Source of the DNA: Varroa destructor
Lineage: Eukaryota > Arthropoda > Arachnida > Mesostigmata > Varroidae
Assembly: GCF_002443255.2 (NCBI RefSeq)
Contig: NW_019211454.1
Coordinates: 31,726,061-31,790,060, forward strand
Direction of reading: 5' to 3'
Length of the DNA: 64,000 nucleotides
Shown piece by piece: positions 1 through 13,900 of the stretch (positions within the stretch are counted from its first letter, which is position 1; every line of letters starts with the position of its first letter). The notes under the pieces are model-generated. The model did no database searches. It worked only from the letters and a program-made list of their open reading frames with translations, and was not told the DNA's origin. The translations under genes were made by a program, and so were the position numbers.

Positions 1-93
1 NNNNNNNNNNNNNNNNNNNNNNNNNNNNNNNNNNNNNNNNNNNNNNNNNNNNNNNNNNNNNNNNNNNNNNNNNNNNNNNNNNNNNNNNNNNNN
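1..93. other. Assembly gap
   Basis: The window begins with 93 undetermined bases followed by a short TA run, so a simple repeat probably stopped the assembly here. Confidence 0.99.
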
Positions 94-2771
94 TATATAT
101 ATAGCGAATCTTATCGATCGTGGTTTTGCATCTCTAAATAACATTTAGTAAGAAAGGTACTATCAATATTGAATTTATTCCTAGATAAAGCGCTGTATCG
201 CAGTCTGTTACGGCGGTCGACAACAGCAAATAGGCGTACGTTATCCCACTTGATATCATTCTAGTATATGTAAGCCGTCAACCGACTAATAGCATATTAT
301 CTTAATGTATTGGTGATAGTTTCAGGTGGTTACGTTAATGTCAGCAGTATACGTTGGACTATATTTCGCTTTCAACTTCTCGACGCAGGAGGCCATAAGA
401 AGCAAAGGGTTGCAATGTATCGCTAATTTACCCTAAAACAAACATAGTACAATATGGATAGGCTGATCATGTTAGGCCGGCTCTAACGATAGCTTTCAGA
501 TATGTCAGGAGAACTCCTCGATACTCAAAATTTTACGATATTTCGATATATGATATTACAATACGATATTTCTGGTGAACCTAGATGAACCCAAAAAGAA
601 TACTGTTAAGAACGTCGTGTACGTACTTGAAAGATAGAGATTGTCTGATCGTTAATCGACCGTGTTGCCTGAGCCCATCTCCACAACACAGAGCGATAGC
701 TGGGCATCTTAATATTAAGATGGGCGTGACATAACCAGCGATCTCTAAGTGTTGGAATTGATACCAACATACGTGCGCCACGTTATTAAGACGATAGTCC
801 CATAATTTAACAATACCAATATATCTAGTATGTGCAATGCTTCTGACGCCGTCACTAATGGACCCGTGACTCTATTTACCAAAGCTCAAATCCATAATTT
901 CCTTTTTTGCTTGGTTATCTATCACAATCTAGTTATGAATGAGCATAACGAGGGCTATATTGAATTCTACGTAGCTTTTAGGTCGACCCATAAGAGGAAA
1001 GTTAAAAAGGAATAACAAAACAAAAAACAGAACAAATTGCGTATGTCCATCATTTCGTTCGTCGCCATAACTAAACGTCATTCAACTATAATAAAAGCAA
1101 TTCTAAAAAAAAACAAGATAAAAAATTGCAGTTGCTCAGATAACTTATTTTCCTTTACTAGCCTTTACGAGTTTGCTAGCCTTGCTCAAATCCAATTACT
1201 TCCATTCATGAAATGATATCCAATAAGGATGCTAGCGAAACTATGCCTATATAGCGGATTAGCAAGCAACGTTAGAAATATTACCATTTAAAATAAGCTT
1301 CGAAGTAACTAGGCCTGATCAGCTTCTAAAAAAAGATCCGGTTTTATTTTTCTTAATAATTAGGAAGTACTTGAAGGCGGTTCATAGTAGCCTACCACGA
1401 GCGTAGTATCATAGCGCAATGACTTTTTTCCAAGAAGACAATTTGATACATTAAGAGCTCCTTAGAAGCGTTCACTACGTGTATGCAAACTTGCGTTGAA
1501 GTTTAGTCGGGTGTAAAGGACCGCAATGTCCCTCGATAGTAAACAAATTAGCGAGCGTATATGCGAACATGATTCTACCGTTAAAAACTTCACTTACGTA
1601 CATATATCGGCCACGACCATCCTCCTTGTTGACTTCCTGTTCTCACTTTACTCGCCCAACGTACTAATTCGTCATAAGCGAAAAACTGCCGCATTCATTC
1701 ATAGGTAATAATTAACCCAGCCCATGTATGTTCCCTTCTTGGCTGTTGCGACACGGTGCTATGACGACATCATCATTTTGATTATAAACAACATACGCTT
1801 TGTCATTACCGTCACCAAAGGCGCAAAGAGGCGCAACAGTACGTCGATAGATTGTCAGCTTAACACATTTTCTTAGAGTCACCATTCGTGATTCGCATTA
1901 GTGCGTTTGCTAGTTCATAGCTTCTGCTATACCGCAGAACTATATGAAACAGCCAAGACCTGTTGCGCTATGCGGGTCTCGGGCTGTGGAAGCGAGTTCG
2001 AGTGCTGCACGGCCAAGTCAACGCGTCAATCAACGTACAAAGCAGTAGACAGTGTGCAAAAGTGAGACGGTACGCTCAATACCGAACAAGAACTGCAACA
2101 ATTGGACATTCTTGACGCTTAGCTGTTCGACTGTCCGCAAGTCTGAACCATTTGTTTTTGCTCGCTTCACGAGCTAGTTCGCCGCGCGGAACAACGCTTT
2201 GTCTTTTCCTTTTTGCCTGTTTGTGTGCGACTGCGGTCGTTTCTCCGTATCAGCTCAATGCTGACTTCGTATCGGCCATCGTCGACTTCACAAATGCGCA
2301 AATTAATAGCGACGAACAGGTAGGTAAGTAATCAGACGATCGACATCAAATGGGGTAACAAGTGTTTGGGCTGGGTTGAAGGACTTAATTGTTGGGAAAT
2401 GGGAAGGAGCGGTCTTCACAGCAAAGTTGAAAAAAGGCACTGACTATTGATAGGAGCCTCATCAAGCTGGTTACGATTACGGTGGTAATGATGATGACAA
2501 TATAAATCGTAATGGTGAAGTCGCACGCTGATTCTTTCGTACCCTTCATTTTTCTATTAAAATCAGAACCGTCTCATCCTGATAATACATACTATTATTA
2601 CATAATAATATTACATAATAATTAATTACATAATAACCACGGTACAAATAGATATAGTGTATTTTGTGATTGTAATAATAAAATATTGCTACATGCTTAC
2701 ATTTTCCAAAAACATATAATTAAAATATAACATAAGTGGCTGACAGATCAATAATAGATTACTTCGGTGTT
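94..2771. other. Intergenic region left of MGMT
   Basis: No coding exon could be supported on either strand. All open frames are short and lack recognisable motifs or paired splice sites. The only compositional change is a GC-richer block at about 1960-2335, listed separately. Between 2580 and 2640 there is a TTA/ATAATA-rich low-complexity stretch. Confidence 0.6.
1960..2335 (+). promoter_or_regulatory. GC-richer island, possible promoter with a first exon
   Basis: This block is clearly richer in G, C and CpG than the AT-rich sequence around it. It contains an ATG near 2260 followed by about 20 open codons, ending at a donor-like AACAG|GTAGGTAAG near 2321. That resembles the start of a plus-strand gene whose later exons I cannot find. 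It could equally be unrelated GC-rich DNA. The orientation is a guess from the donor site. Confidence 0.2.
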
Positions 2772-5723
2772 TTAAGCTGGACCAGAGGCTTTTTTCTCAT
2801 AGGCTAGAAGCCACTTTTTGACGTGGTCCCGTTTACCCCTGCAGTATGCGCCGGTTTGTCCTCCACTTTTGACTACTCGATGGCAGGGGACTACAAGCGG
2901 GAAGGGGTTACGGCCCATTGCGTTTCCTAAAATGAAAGATAATAATGCAAATTTTTTAATCGAGTTATAAAGTTGACTGCTTTCAGAAAATGCAAAGAAG
3001 TACCCGTCGGTACAACTAAATAGCATTAAGTGCTTATGCCGAACTTGACTCAGTTGGAATGAACTACTAATCGAGGGCAAGCTATTTTATGTGCATGTAT
3101 TATATAAAGCTGACAAGCTGAGTTCGTTCCTATGAAATACAAAAAAAATGTGTTGCCACCATCTCAGCACCACAACAGCCCCAAACAACTAGTCTTTTGC
3201 GACTCTATTTGCCACGGCCTAAATTCATATTTTTTTTTCCTTTCACCATTTATCTCAACGTACCTGCTAACAGTTCGTCATGAAAATTTTGTAGACATAG
3301 TTTCTTCGGGCTAAAACGTTTCGTGTCGTTCAAATTTCTACTACTGAGACGCCATGGAAAACTATGTAGGAGTAAAGACTCAGTAAAACAACGCTATTAG
3401 AAATTGCAGAAGAAGCCATTTCTCTAACTCAAAGCACAATTATCAAAAGCTGAATCGACGATAGAAACAAGACTGAGAGATTTTGATATCAAAGTTTCAA
3501 AGAACAGGAATTACATCATAGACACTCAATACCACACAACGTAAACCAACTCGTCTGTCTTTAACTGAACATATCAGAACTAAGTACACAAAATGAAGAC
3601 GCACTTGTTAGCATAACAAGCCACTGACTTCACTTCAAAATGCCTCTGTACGCCATCAAGGAGGGCACCTACTGCTACGTATGTACCCAATCGATAATAC
3701 TCAAGAGTTGCCAGAGTGCACTTATTACCGGTCACGCTTTCTGGTACGACGCAGAACAATGCGCCTTACTTTTGAATCATCTCCGTCGACTGGGGTTGCT
3801 GTACATCGAGGCCATTCAATGAGAAATTTAGGCGCCTCCTCAAATATAACATTCGATTATGTTCTTTGTTCCTAAAACAGTCTGTTTAAATGCATAAACA
3901 TAAAAAGTATACCGGGAAATGTGAAGGTCGCTTTTGCAATATCAGCTTTGACTCCTTCTAAAACTAGAAGAAGTTGGATGAAAATAAAGTCTACTGAAGT
4001 ATCTAGCCTTCATTCCATCTAATGTCGCAACGGGAAATTGATTGTGTAAATACGCTCCCATATAGTTTTGCATACTTAAGTAAGTTAGACTGATTCTCTA
4101 GCGACTAGCTATGCTATCTTATTAAGAACTAGAAACATGCCAGCCTGTAGTGCTTTTTTGCAGTAATACTTGATCATGTAATTTGTGTATTCAGCTGTAT
4201 AAATGAATTTTTAACGCTGGCAACGATAGCTTACGTTTCAATGCTACTACGTATCAGACGGAGCAATAGCTACACACGGCAGGCTCCTCGAAAGAAGATG
4301 GGAAAATTATTTATGAAATGAGACTCATTGTTCTAGATATGATGCATTAACTCAACTGAGGTGATAAATATAATTCCGGCAATATAATTATAACTTACAC
4401 CCGTGCCGGTCTAAGTATCCGAATAAACTCACCAACCGCTCTTGCTGCTCGAGAATTTCCGGAAAGATCACCGAGTTCAGCATAACTAATGGTTCTGCCA
4501 AAGGTAACTTTACTTTGCAGTGTCATCCATACCTGAAAAATTTTCGTTCCGTCACAATAATGATTATTATTAAGAAACTTCACTGAATACTCTGACACCT
4601 TTTTTTATTTAGTAATTTAGATTTGCCAGTAATAGCTGTCGTTTGGATGAAAAATGGAAAACCTAAGAGGCGAAAAAGGGTTCTTCGATGAACAGGGCCT
4701 TCATAGTATGTATGATTTTTTTGTTAGTCTTTATTCTTTGCCCTAATTTACATGCAGCTTTTACGTTAACACTTTATATGATTACAGGGTACAGCGTTTA
4801 ATGAAGCTGAATTTATATATCTTATTAAATTAAATCAAATCAAAATTCCCTGTTTTTACTTAGATCTCTTTGAGATCAACTGAGCAAAGAAACGTGCGGT
4901 GCCAAGGTTAAGGAGTACTCGGGGACGTTTCATCAGAACCCATGGCGAATTTACTAAATTATAGCTATTTTGTTATAATGGAGCGATAAAAGTGTAAAAA
5001 AAAAAATAGACTGGTGCGAAACTTTGTATGCTCTCGTTTGGTATAAATCAAGCCTAGGACCTTTTTTGTGAACGGGCCATATGTTGAACAGCTGTTCGGA
5101 CAAAGCTCAGGCAAAAGTGCCTGGCTTATTTTTTTTGGATGTTCAAAATAAGTCTGCAGCCAGTCAACACAGTCTCGTATAGCTTTTGGTAGATCCAACT
5201 TGTCGCTTAGCTCACCTCCAACGATTGCCACTAGAATGCTAACACAGAAAAACATACGTATTTGGTATATGCTTATCTTAAATTCAGAACAGAGGTTATT
5301 AAAGCATTGCTAAAACTAACTAATAACCATAATACTCGTCAATTTGTAAATTACGCTATCCAGCTTTGGCTGTTGTAAGTATACAATCATTCACTTTGTA
5401 TACACGCAGCCCTCATATGAGCGTAGAGGACAGCAATATTTACATGCTATGGCTACAACCGGCAGAACTGGAAATTCTAAATATATATATATATCAAAAA
5501 AAACCTGCCCTGACAAACTAGAAACGTAATCAGGTCGAGTGGACACTGTGCTAAGAGCTGACCTGGAGTCAGGATTCCTAGAGTCGGTAATTTCATCCTG
5601 GCTAATAGAATGAAGTCCCCGACTGCACCCAATAACCTTTAGAATTCCTATGGGCGTCTCAACCCAGCGGGTACGACAAACACCGATGCATGGAAGCCTT
5701 GAAGCTTGATTCGAAGGTGCCAT
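2772..5723 (-). CDS. MGMT: Methylated-DNA--[protein]-cysteine S-methyltransferase (O6-alkylguanine-DNA alkyltransferase)
   Basis: Suicide DNA-repair enzyme that moves alkyl groups from O6-alkylguanine to its own cysteine. I read four exons on the minus strand: 5723-5563, 5238-5061, 4532-4433 and 2926-2772. Lengths are 161+178+100+155 = 594 nt, giving 197 residues plus TAA; human MGMT has 207. Junction phases (2, 0, 1) all match. The N-terminal domain carries ETPIGILKVIGCSRGLHSI. The C-terminal domain carries the helix-turn-helix segment FGRTISYAELGDLSGNSRAA with the following RAVGNAMGRNP (Arg finger region), then the active-site PCHRV with Cys161, and GAYCRG..KKWLLAYE near the end. The second intron has an unusual donor (AAG|GTCCTA), accepted because it restores FTKKVW exactly as in bacterial Ogt proteins. 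The ATG at 5723 is preceded directly by an in-frame TAG that could also be an acceptor, so the extreme N-terminus is less certain. Confidence 0.9.
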
Positions 5724-7795
5724 CTATTATAGGCAAAAATAGATTTTTACATAGGAAGAAACTCCGACCACGACATGTTGAACTTCAGAGGTGTATCCCT
5801 ATCAGCTGTCTACTGGTGCGAGCTACCAAGACTTCGCTTAAACTCCATCACATAGAGTATCTGAAAATCAAGCATTATTCACTAACACAGCCACCGATAT
5901 ATGTAAATGACGAAAAAGCATAGATGTTAAGGCATATATCTGTCTTGATTGGATGCGCCATCGCCCGCTGTCGTTGCGCTAATTTCGCACGAGCTCATTT
6001 CATTCGATTTTTTCTCTATGTTTAACAAACGTATTGCTTATCAGATTTGAGAACACGTATCTTTTTTGTCTAACTGATGCAAACAAAATATCACAAACTA
6101 AAGAATTAATACATTTTAGGTGAACAATGCACAACCATATAGCGTCCACTGCTAAATCTACATGTCACATATAATTACACCGCCTACAGCACAACCTACT
6201 GTGCTGTATAAATATCTCCAGGTGCCGTGCTCTATGGTGTATGCAAATCACACAATTCTCGGAACGTCTGCTGTTTCAATAAGCTAACCATGGACAGTCG
6301 TATTGTGTCATGATCATGCTATGCTATATATATAGATATGCGAAAGACAATTTCAAGTGAACAAAATTCAATGTTCTCCTTTCCTTCTTGGTGATGGGTG
6401 CATCATGATATAATTTTAGTTGTAACAATTTAAAAAAAAAAATAATATAATTTTAAAGATTACATTTATATAAACACTTTCGAAATTATGACGGCCTTTG
6501 TTGTATGTGTGTATGCACTTTTTTTGTTAGCTTTGTTCTTTGACGATATACGCCTGAAGATGAGCAGCAATATGAAACAGAACATCTAGATCAATTTTTT
6601 TGGAAAAGTTACCAAGAATTAATAAAACCTAACAACGTTTCTGGGTGCAGACATGTACTTACCAGAGGAGCTTGTGATAGCGTAGCTAAAACATCCGGCG
6701 CCGGGCGTGAGCACGAAATCGGATTTTCTATAGCCCTGGTCTTAAAAGAAGGCTTTGGGTCCCCACTTCCATCGAGACAATCGGAGTAATGAATCTAGCC
6801 GAATTCGTGGTCCATATGAAAATCAATGAGGCGGACAATGGGACCAGAAGCGACAATATGAGCAAAACTGGCAAATTTCTGTAGCTGGAATGCCTACCGA
6901 CCTGCCCAAAAGCTCGGCGCCTCGTACCCAAGAAAATGCCAGTTTGTGAATAGGCGTCCAATTCCCGACAAGGAGCGCAGTTTTATAACCCTCGCGAATG
7001 ATCGCCGTCCCACTTCGGATTCCATAGGCAGCGCATAAATTAGGCAAATAAATAGAACGTTTTTTATTACCCGTTGTATGGACAATATGCTGAAGGTTAT
7101 GTTATGCCTCTTAGCAAATAACAAAAACAGCAGTTTACAGGACAGTTCTGTCCTTTTTGCAAGATAATCTATGGTGTGTATAGGACAGTAAACTGGTTAC
7201 CTATTAACAGGAAGGATCAACTTGGGCTATAAGGACCAAAGAAGGACAAGTGACTAACGGTAAACACATCCGTATCACAAGTGAACTACCCCCTTACAGG
7301 ACATAGGCTGCCTAATTAATTATTGTAATAGTTCTATCTACTGAAACATGGATAAAACACTGTACGGTCATCTGCCAGGCCCATAGCAGCATCCATATTG
7401 GTTTCCATGCAGAAACTGTATCAGATTTAACCCGTCAGGGTTGTTTACACGGTGTAACCTATATTCGTCCGCACAGTATGTCAGCTGTGCAGATTATGAT
7501 CTGCACAGTTTAACGAAATTTCACGTTGAGATTATCATAAAGCAGTAAAAAAAGATCGTTTTTACTATTACGCCATATAAAGGTAAGACTTCTACAACGC
7601 GCTTATCGTAGTGAAGTGTGCTGCGCTATTCAATCTATAGAAACTATAAGACCCTAACGATGTGTATTTAAATTATCTATAAACCGTAAATATTATTAAA
7701 TCGTTCAGGCATAATTTCAATATCGATACTACAAATACGTATGCCGTCATTGGTATAATATTACGGTGATTGATATGCATGCACATAATTATATC

Positions 7796-7822
7796 TTCAA
7801 ATTTACAAACTGTAAATTTGAA
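7796..7822. repeat. Perfect 12-bp inverted repeat with 3-nt loop
   Basis: TTCAAATTTACA is followed by AAC and then its exact reverse complement. It is AT-rich and isolated, with no gene next to it. It may be a chance palindrome or the trace of a small inverted-repeat element. Confidence 0.7.
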
Positions 7823-10703
7823 CTAACTAATTTTGCTAACTTCAGGTTATTCAAACCATTTCAATCGAAACATTTATTTTATAACAGCGTGAAAAGACTA
7901 CATTGAAAGTAACAAACAATGCTGTTCTTATTCAACTCAGCATTACGTCACGTCATGGCAAGCAGATAAGGAAGAGTTGATGAAATAAATAAATTGGTAG
8001 TAAAAGAAGCTCATGGCAGAACGATGCGTAAAAATGCTTACGCACTACGGTGTTCTTATACTATCTTTATACAGCTTTGCACATTTCTTAAATCATCTCG
8101 TTCATACTAAAGCTCGCTGAATTAAAACTATTAAAATCTATGTAAATAAAAAAAAAAAGAGTTTTTTAATCGTTGAGCAATTGCAGCTGTTTCGCTTTGT
8201 GAAGTCCCAGAAATTCTGTTATTACAGGCTTGCCGACTATAGGGCTCATTTGCTATGCTACAGGAATTACACGTGTCTTGATAACCGACTCGAAATCCCT
8301 TAATCCTATCAATATGCCCTTCTAGGCGCAGAGAAATCATCCACTAATTACAATAAAATGAAGCGATATTACAGTTACACACTTTGCAAACTAGCGTCTC
8401 GTTGCTATAACAATGGGTATTATAGAAAGAGAGTAGCTAACAAGAAACAACAAACTACCCATATGTCTGGCAGCTGTGCATAAGATATGCTATTACGAAT
8501 TTGGACACGCCCAGAAAAACTCTGCGACCTTGAGACAACTCTACGGCAACAGACCTTGAGTTAAAATTGCTCGTAAGTAAAAATAATGACCTCAAATAAA
8601 AATGCGTCCTCGCAGAAAAATGTTTAGTGGCAAAGAAATAGGAGTGTTAATCTACGACATATTGTTCTATGATATTTTAATGTTATGGTAAATCTTAGAA
8701 CCTTTTGGACATTAACATTTATAGTGAATCATGGGCCGATGGGAAACGTATAGTTTTTTTGCTAGTGGCCCTGTAAGGGGCGCATAATTAAAAAATAACA
8801 GGCTTAAGTGTATGTTTGACTTGGTAAATCTATCAACAAAAGAGTATTTAATGTAATGTTAATGTTTTGGTGAATTTGTCGTACGACCGTCTTGCGAAAA
8901 AACGTTCAGTTCAGCTCAGCAAACAAAGTTTAATATTCATTATCCGGATTTGGCAGTTAATAATTAAAAGATCTAAGGCGCTAACGCTTACGTCAAATAA
9001 CTAATCCCTCATTCTGCTTTACACCTACACGCGGAGAGCAATAGATAAGTAATCAGGCAAAGCAAGTTCGCGAGCTATCTTATATTGCGCCCACCTGATG
9101 CGCGGTACTAGAGTCGCAAAATAAATTGCCTACCCGGATCTCTACCAATTTCCCTGCTCTAACAAAATCTACCATAGTGTAAAACCATCTGTCATAGTTG
9201 AAAAACAATTTACTGTAGGTGAACTTCTCAACGGGTATTACTATACATGACATGCTACAAAAAATGCGTTATTATAAAAACAGGTGAACCCGAGCATACG
9301 AATGAAAATTCACAAAGCCGAACTAGCTGGCATCCTAGTTTTTACTACCAACGAATTTTCTCCATGCACATGGACTCGCCATTTCCGACTTTAATCGTGC
9401 CCCGTTTAAGCTATCAGAGCGCAATGACGGTTTGAATATTTCGAACGTCGAATTAATATCGGCGGTGAAGCTAATCAATGAACAGACTCGGACTTCTGCG
9501 ATGAAGGCAAAGCTTCTGACCCTAAAATAAGTGTAGCGAGAATGATCCATGGCAGCAGAAATGGTATTTGAATAAAGGCACACGATTGGGTGTGTTTGCA
9601 AATGCATAAAAGCATTTTGGAACACCGTCACAGTCAGAGGCCATGTGCTTGACTAAAAGTTGATTGTGACATCCTTGCCCCAAGACAGTCCGTAGATCAC
9701 CTGGGGTTCTCAGATGCCAAAACTTTCCTCTACTGCGACAAGTCAATAAAAAAACGGAAATAACAAGAGTTGACCGGCAGAAACGTGAACATCGAAACAC
9801 TCTATTCTTAAAAAGTTTAATTTTACTTGGTTTTTTTTTCCTACTCTTCGACTAACAAATGCGATAATTAATACTCGTAATATTCGAACCTAATACGATA
9901 TAATACAAGAATAGGTTCATAGATCAAGCATTTTTTCTTTAGTGGTTTCAAGTTTGTACTTGAAAGGTGCGTTTTCTGCATATTGGTTCACAGCAATTAA
10001 CTGATGTTCAATGGTCCGGTTAACAGAACGGGATTAGTTAGCTAAAATTATCTATCATTTCTAAATCGAAAGCATCATCCATTGGATAAAAGCAAACATA
10101 GGTTATTTTATTCCCTTAATTCTTCAATTATGGAACTATGCGCAAAACAGGAGACTTCAAAAACCTCTCAGGTGGTTGATAAGAGCAATCTCTGTAAATA
10201 ATCCATTAAACAAACTGCACTGTTGTTTATGGATTAGACCGCTCCAAACGCCCAATGACGAACAGTCTCGCAGCAATAGAAGTACGTGAGCCGTAACCAG
10301 CACAAACGATCGACTCGATTCGAAAATATAATTATCTCTTGTCTTTTCACAATTATTATACGGACTCTTTGTGTAAACAAAATTATCGCCTACCTATGTT
10401 TTTTCTCATGCCGTTCGCGGGTCTGGTTTTAGTTGCACTACTACCTCTGTTTAGCATCGGATGGGCAGGTAAATATTGACTTATTGCTATTAATTCACAG
10501 GCATTACCTTTACCAGATGTTTCAGAGTGCAAGACGGTATTACATCAAAGTGTATTATACTTTTCGATATGAACTACTTGAAACGATACACCGAAGAGGA
10601 ATAGCAGAAAGGACAAGAACTATATTGGCTCACTTATAATCAGCTCTATAAAAAGTGACATTGATTATCTACCACTTAAACCCAAACATTAATAAGCTCT
10701 GCC

Positions 10704-10728
10704 TATAATAATAATAATAATAATAATG
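10704..10728. repeat. (ATA)n microsatellite
   Basis: An uninterrupted run of ATA trinucleotides. It lies just downstream of the weak minus-strand exon candidate at 10793-10979. Confidence 0.9.
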
Positions 10729-10792
10729 GCTATAATAAATATAATATAAGAATAATGGTAATGTAACCATTGATTATCCCACTGACGTTCAC

Positions 10793-10979
10793 GTACTTCT
10801 TTCCTTCACGTGCAAGTACTTCTTTCTTAACGAAGGCATATACGGATTGGTAGAATAGTTCAATCCATAGGGTGGCATTTTCGCTTGTAACAACAGTCAC
10901 ACAATGGCCAGTGTTTGTTCGACGTTTCTTCATTAATACTAGTACTTCACTAGCCTCTTCTAAAATACCAAGCACCAAT
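10793..10979 (-). other. Candidate internal exon, unrecognised
   Basis: The minus strand shows an acceptor (GCTTAACAG|A) followed by 62 open codons. Composition is protein-like: LGILEEASEVLVLMKKRR near the start and FVKKEVLAREGKKY at the end. A usable donor (TAC|GTGAAC) follows. Length 187 nt takes phase 2 to phase 0. The frame stays open from a possible ATG at 10990. I do not recognise a family and found no partner exons nearby, so a chance open frame is quite possible. Confidence 0.2.
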
Positions 10980-13900
10980 CTGTTAAGCATATAATTCAGA
11001 ACGCCAAATAGCTGGCGCTGACAGTCAGGTTCGCTCGATGTAACAGCAAGATAAGCGAACTACATGGGGGTTCCTTGTACGGAGCAATGTATGCTTAGCA
11101 TATATACCAGAAAGCAGATTAAGTCAGAAGTTCATGCTCTCTACAAAACCTAAACAACGCATTAATCATTCTAAAATAGGTGGAGGGTTAAAACGCAGCA
11201 TCTGGAAGGTCAGCGATGAGTGTCACATCGGGTTTGTTTTTACGATTTTGTCTTTAAAGAAAATAAGGCATAGGCCCTCTTTCATCAACGCAGATGGCGA
11301 AACAATGCGCACAGAGCAACGCAGTGATAGAGGAACAAAACCGAAGCAGAACAGTAGGCCACTGTAAAAAAATATCAAGCACTGTTTTTAGACTTCTTGA
11401 CATCAGTGTCTTACAGGTACTGCTATATATTATTTCGTTCATTCAATTTAGGCCAGCCAAAGCCATTCCAGCGAGTTTGACACGGCCATTTCCCGTTTTC
11501 ACTGCCTGGTCAGCCATCTAACCCCAAACAATGTTCATATATAAGAGTAAAATCTGAATTCAGTGTTATTGAAAGCCACTGCATTGTATTTCTTACTGTG
11601 CTTAAAATTTTTTATGACCGCATTACTTTGGGTGATCCCTTGTACGCCTTTTTTGTCGCTCTTCCATATATCATCTTTTTTAGATGAAGGTGCACCATGT
11701 GGCATTATTTGCAGGTCATTACTACAAAACATTCCACCTAGCAAGCTCTCCTCGGAAGGAAAAAAGATCTCCAATAACCATGGGAGTCCTCCTTGTACTG
11801 ACGATTGACCCTCAGTTATCACTATAACATTCTCTCAATACTTTCCTAGGGAAAGATGACTTAGGTCTACGGTAAGGAACATGCACTCCGACCACAACTA
11901 CAGTTTCAGACGTTGATACTCTTATGTACTATATGATTTTTAAATTATGTAAATTTTAAAGAACGTTCACATATATTATTGTGAATAGTTCGTAGTGTTT
12001 CTGATAGGTTGCAGGCTTTTTGAACGCAGATATAACAACAATTAACGAAGCGGATAAAAATGATAAAAAGTTGAAGGTTCAAAGGACTATAGCAAAAGTG
12101 ATACTCCATTGAGTGAGGGTGTAACAATCACATCGATAGGGTATAACTGCATGGTGCGTAATGGAAATTGCTAAACACGAAATGGCGCGCTGATCCGTAA
12201 AGCGTTTGCGATGTACCTTCCCCAGGACCGTGACTATATTTATTATGCTCTCCATACTGTCTCTACGTAATGGTCTTCACTTCAGAAATTGCAGCAGCCG
12301 TACACCTTATAAAGGTGATCAATAACAATTTGATAGTGAATTTGAAGTTTGATAATAGATAACAAAACTATCAGACTTACTCGGATGAGAATTATAGCAT
12401 GTAAAATTCTCTACTAAGCATGTATCACTGACTAAACGTATCTGAATGTAAACGATCAACGACAATTGCGTCGCAATCCCTAATTAATAGACGATCAAGA
12501 GAATATGATTCATCTTATAAAGATTTGGAAAAATAGACAGTTTTCTGATTCAAACTTTGTCACACATAGACTTACCTGGCAAACTACCAGCGAATTGACT
12601 CGTTTCCTCGTATAAGACCTCATAGCAGAACTAATTATGAAACCAAATGGACATAAAAAAGGTACTCTCGTGGAATGTCAAGTCTTAACCTTAATTTGTT
12701 TCAGAGCATGTGTCGGGCGCGCTGACATTATACGATTGATTCACTCGTTTAAGCAGTCCATTGCTAAGCTCAATATGTTATGAAGCAAGTTACCAAATCT
12801 GCTGTTTATTTTTTACTATATGTAAAGAATTCATATATTAAAAGTATTATTGACTATAATTGGTTTTAATATCCCATCTTCACCAGTGGTGTTGGCATTG
12901 ATGTACCGAGCAGTCAGAGAAAAAAGAGATGTATTTGGAGCAGCAATTACTAACAACTGTGTAAGCACGAGATGAGAATTGTTGGGTATAAGCCGTAAAA
13001 ATGGTATAACAATAGCACTAATTATAATAATAAGTAAAAATACTAAATAGCGAAAATTGTTTAAAATAAATAATATCGTTTTTAGACTCATACATCACAT
13101 AAATTAGTAGCATTCATTTAGCTATCTACAATAATATGCACGGTGCCAATCAAAAACGCTGAGTTCATTGTAAATATCTAGTGAAGAGAACTGGAAGATC
13201 GAAAGGAGCATACTAAGCTCTCAATTCAGGTGTTTTGGTGCAGCTACTTACTACGGATAGTGAATGGAACTCTGAGGTTGTCAACAGTTCGTTAATTTAT
13301 GCTACAAGCGATCTCCAATTTAAGCTCGGGCTTGGTTAAGCCTGCACATAAACACAGAAAGGCATCTGGCTGGTTTTCGCGTTAAGTAAATAAGGCTGTT
13401 AATCAAAGGAGAGAAGGATTTTGTGCGTTTACAGGGTCTTCAACACAAGCCAAATAATCAAGTTTTAATAGAAAATAGTAATAGCAAATGGAAAGCGATG
13501 GATTTCAGCCATTACGACGAAAGGAGATTTATTGGTTCCTAGATACATACGTCAGTTCTTAGTAAATCGATCACTATTACAATGGGCAGAACAACGGCGA
13601 TTAGCTGATTATTTATGTATGACTCTAAAAAACTATGTCAAATATCTCGAAACATTATAAGTAGTATTTTTTTTTTTATTTATAATATTTCTTTTCTGAC
13701 AGCTTCGGTTGTTTTATGTAAAAGCAAGCACTGACAGAATAATCTCCAAAATCAATTACAGCGATGATGATTATCTGTGATGCCTTGCTGCACTTGCATC
13801 CTCTGGAAAACATGAAAGTGTCAGATTCCAGAGACAATTATGTTGCACAGAGGTGTCAAAACATACCTAGGCCTTGCGCTAGAGATCTACTGCGATCGAT

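Noticed and set aside
12831..13091. 86-codon hydrophobic frame (minus strand) starting with ATG
   Set aside because: AT-rich DNA easily yields Ile/Leu/Phe-rich frames. No conserved motif and no nearby gene signals.
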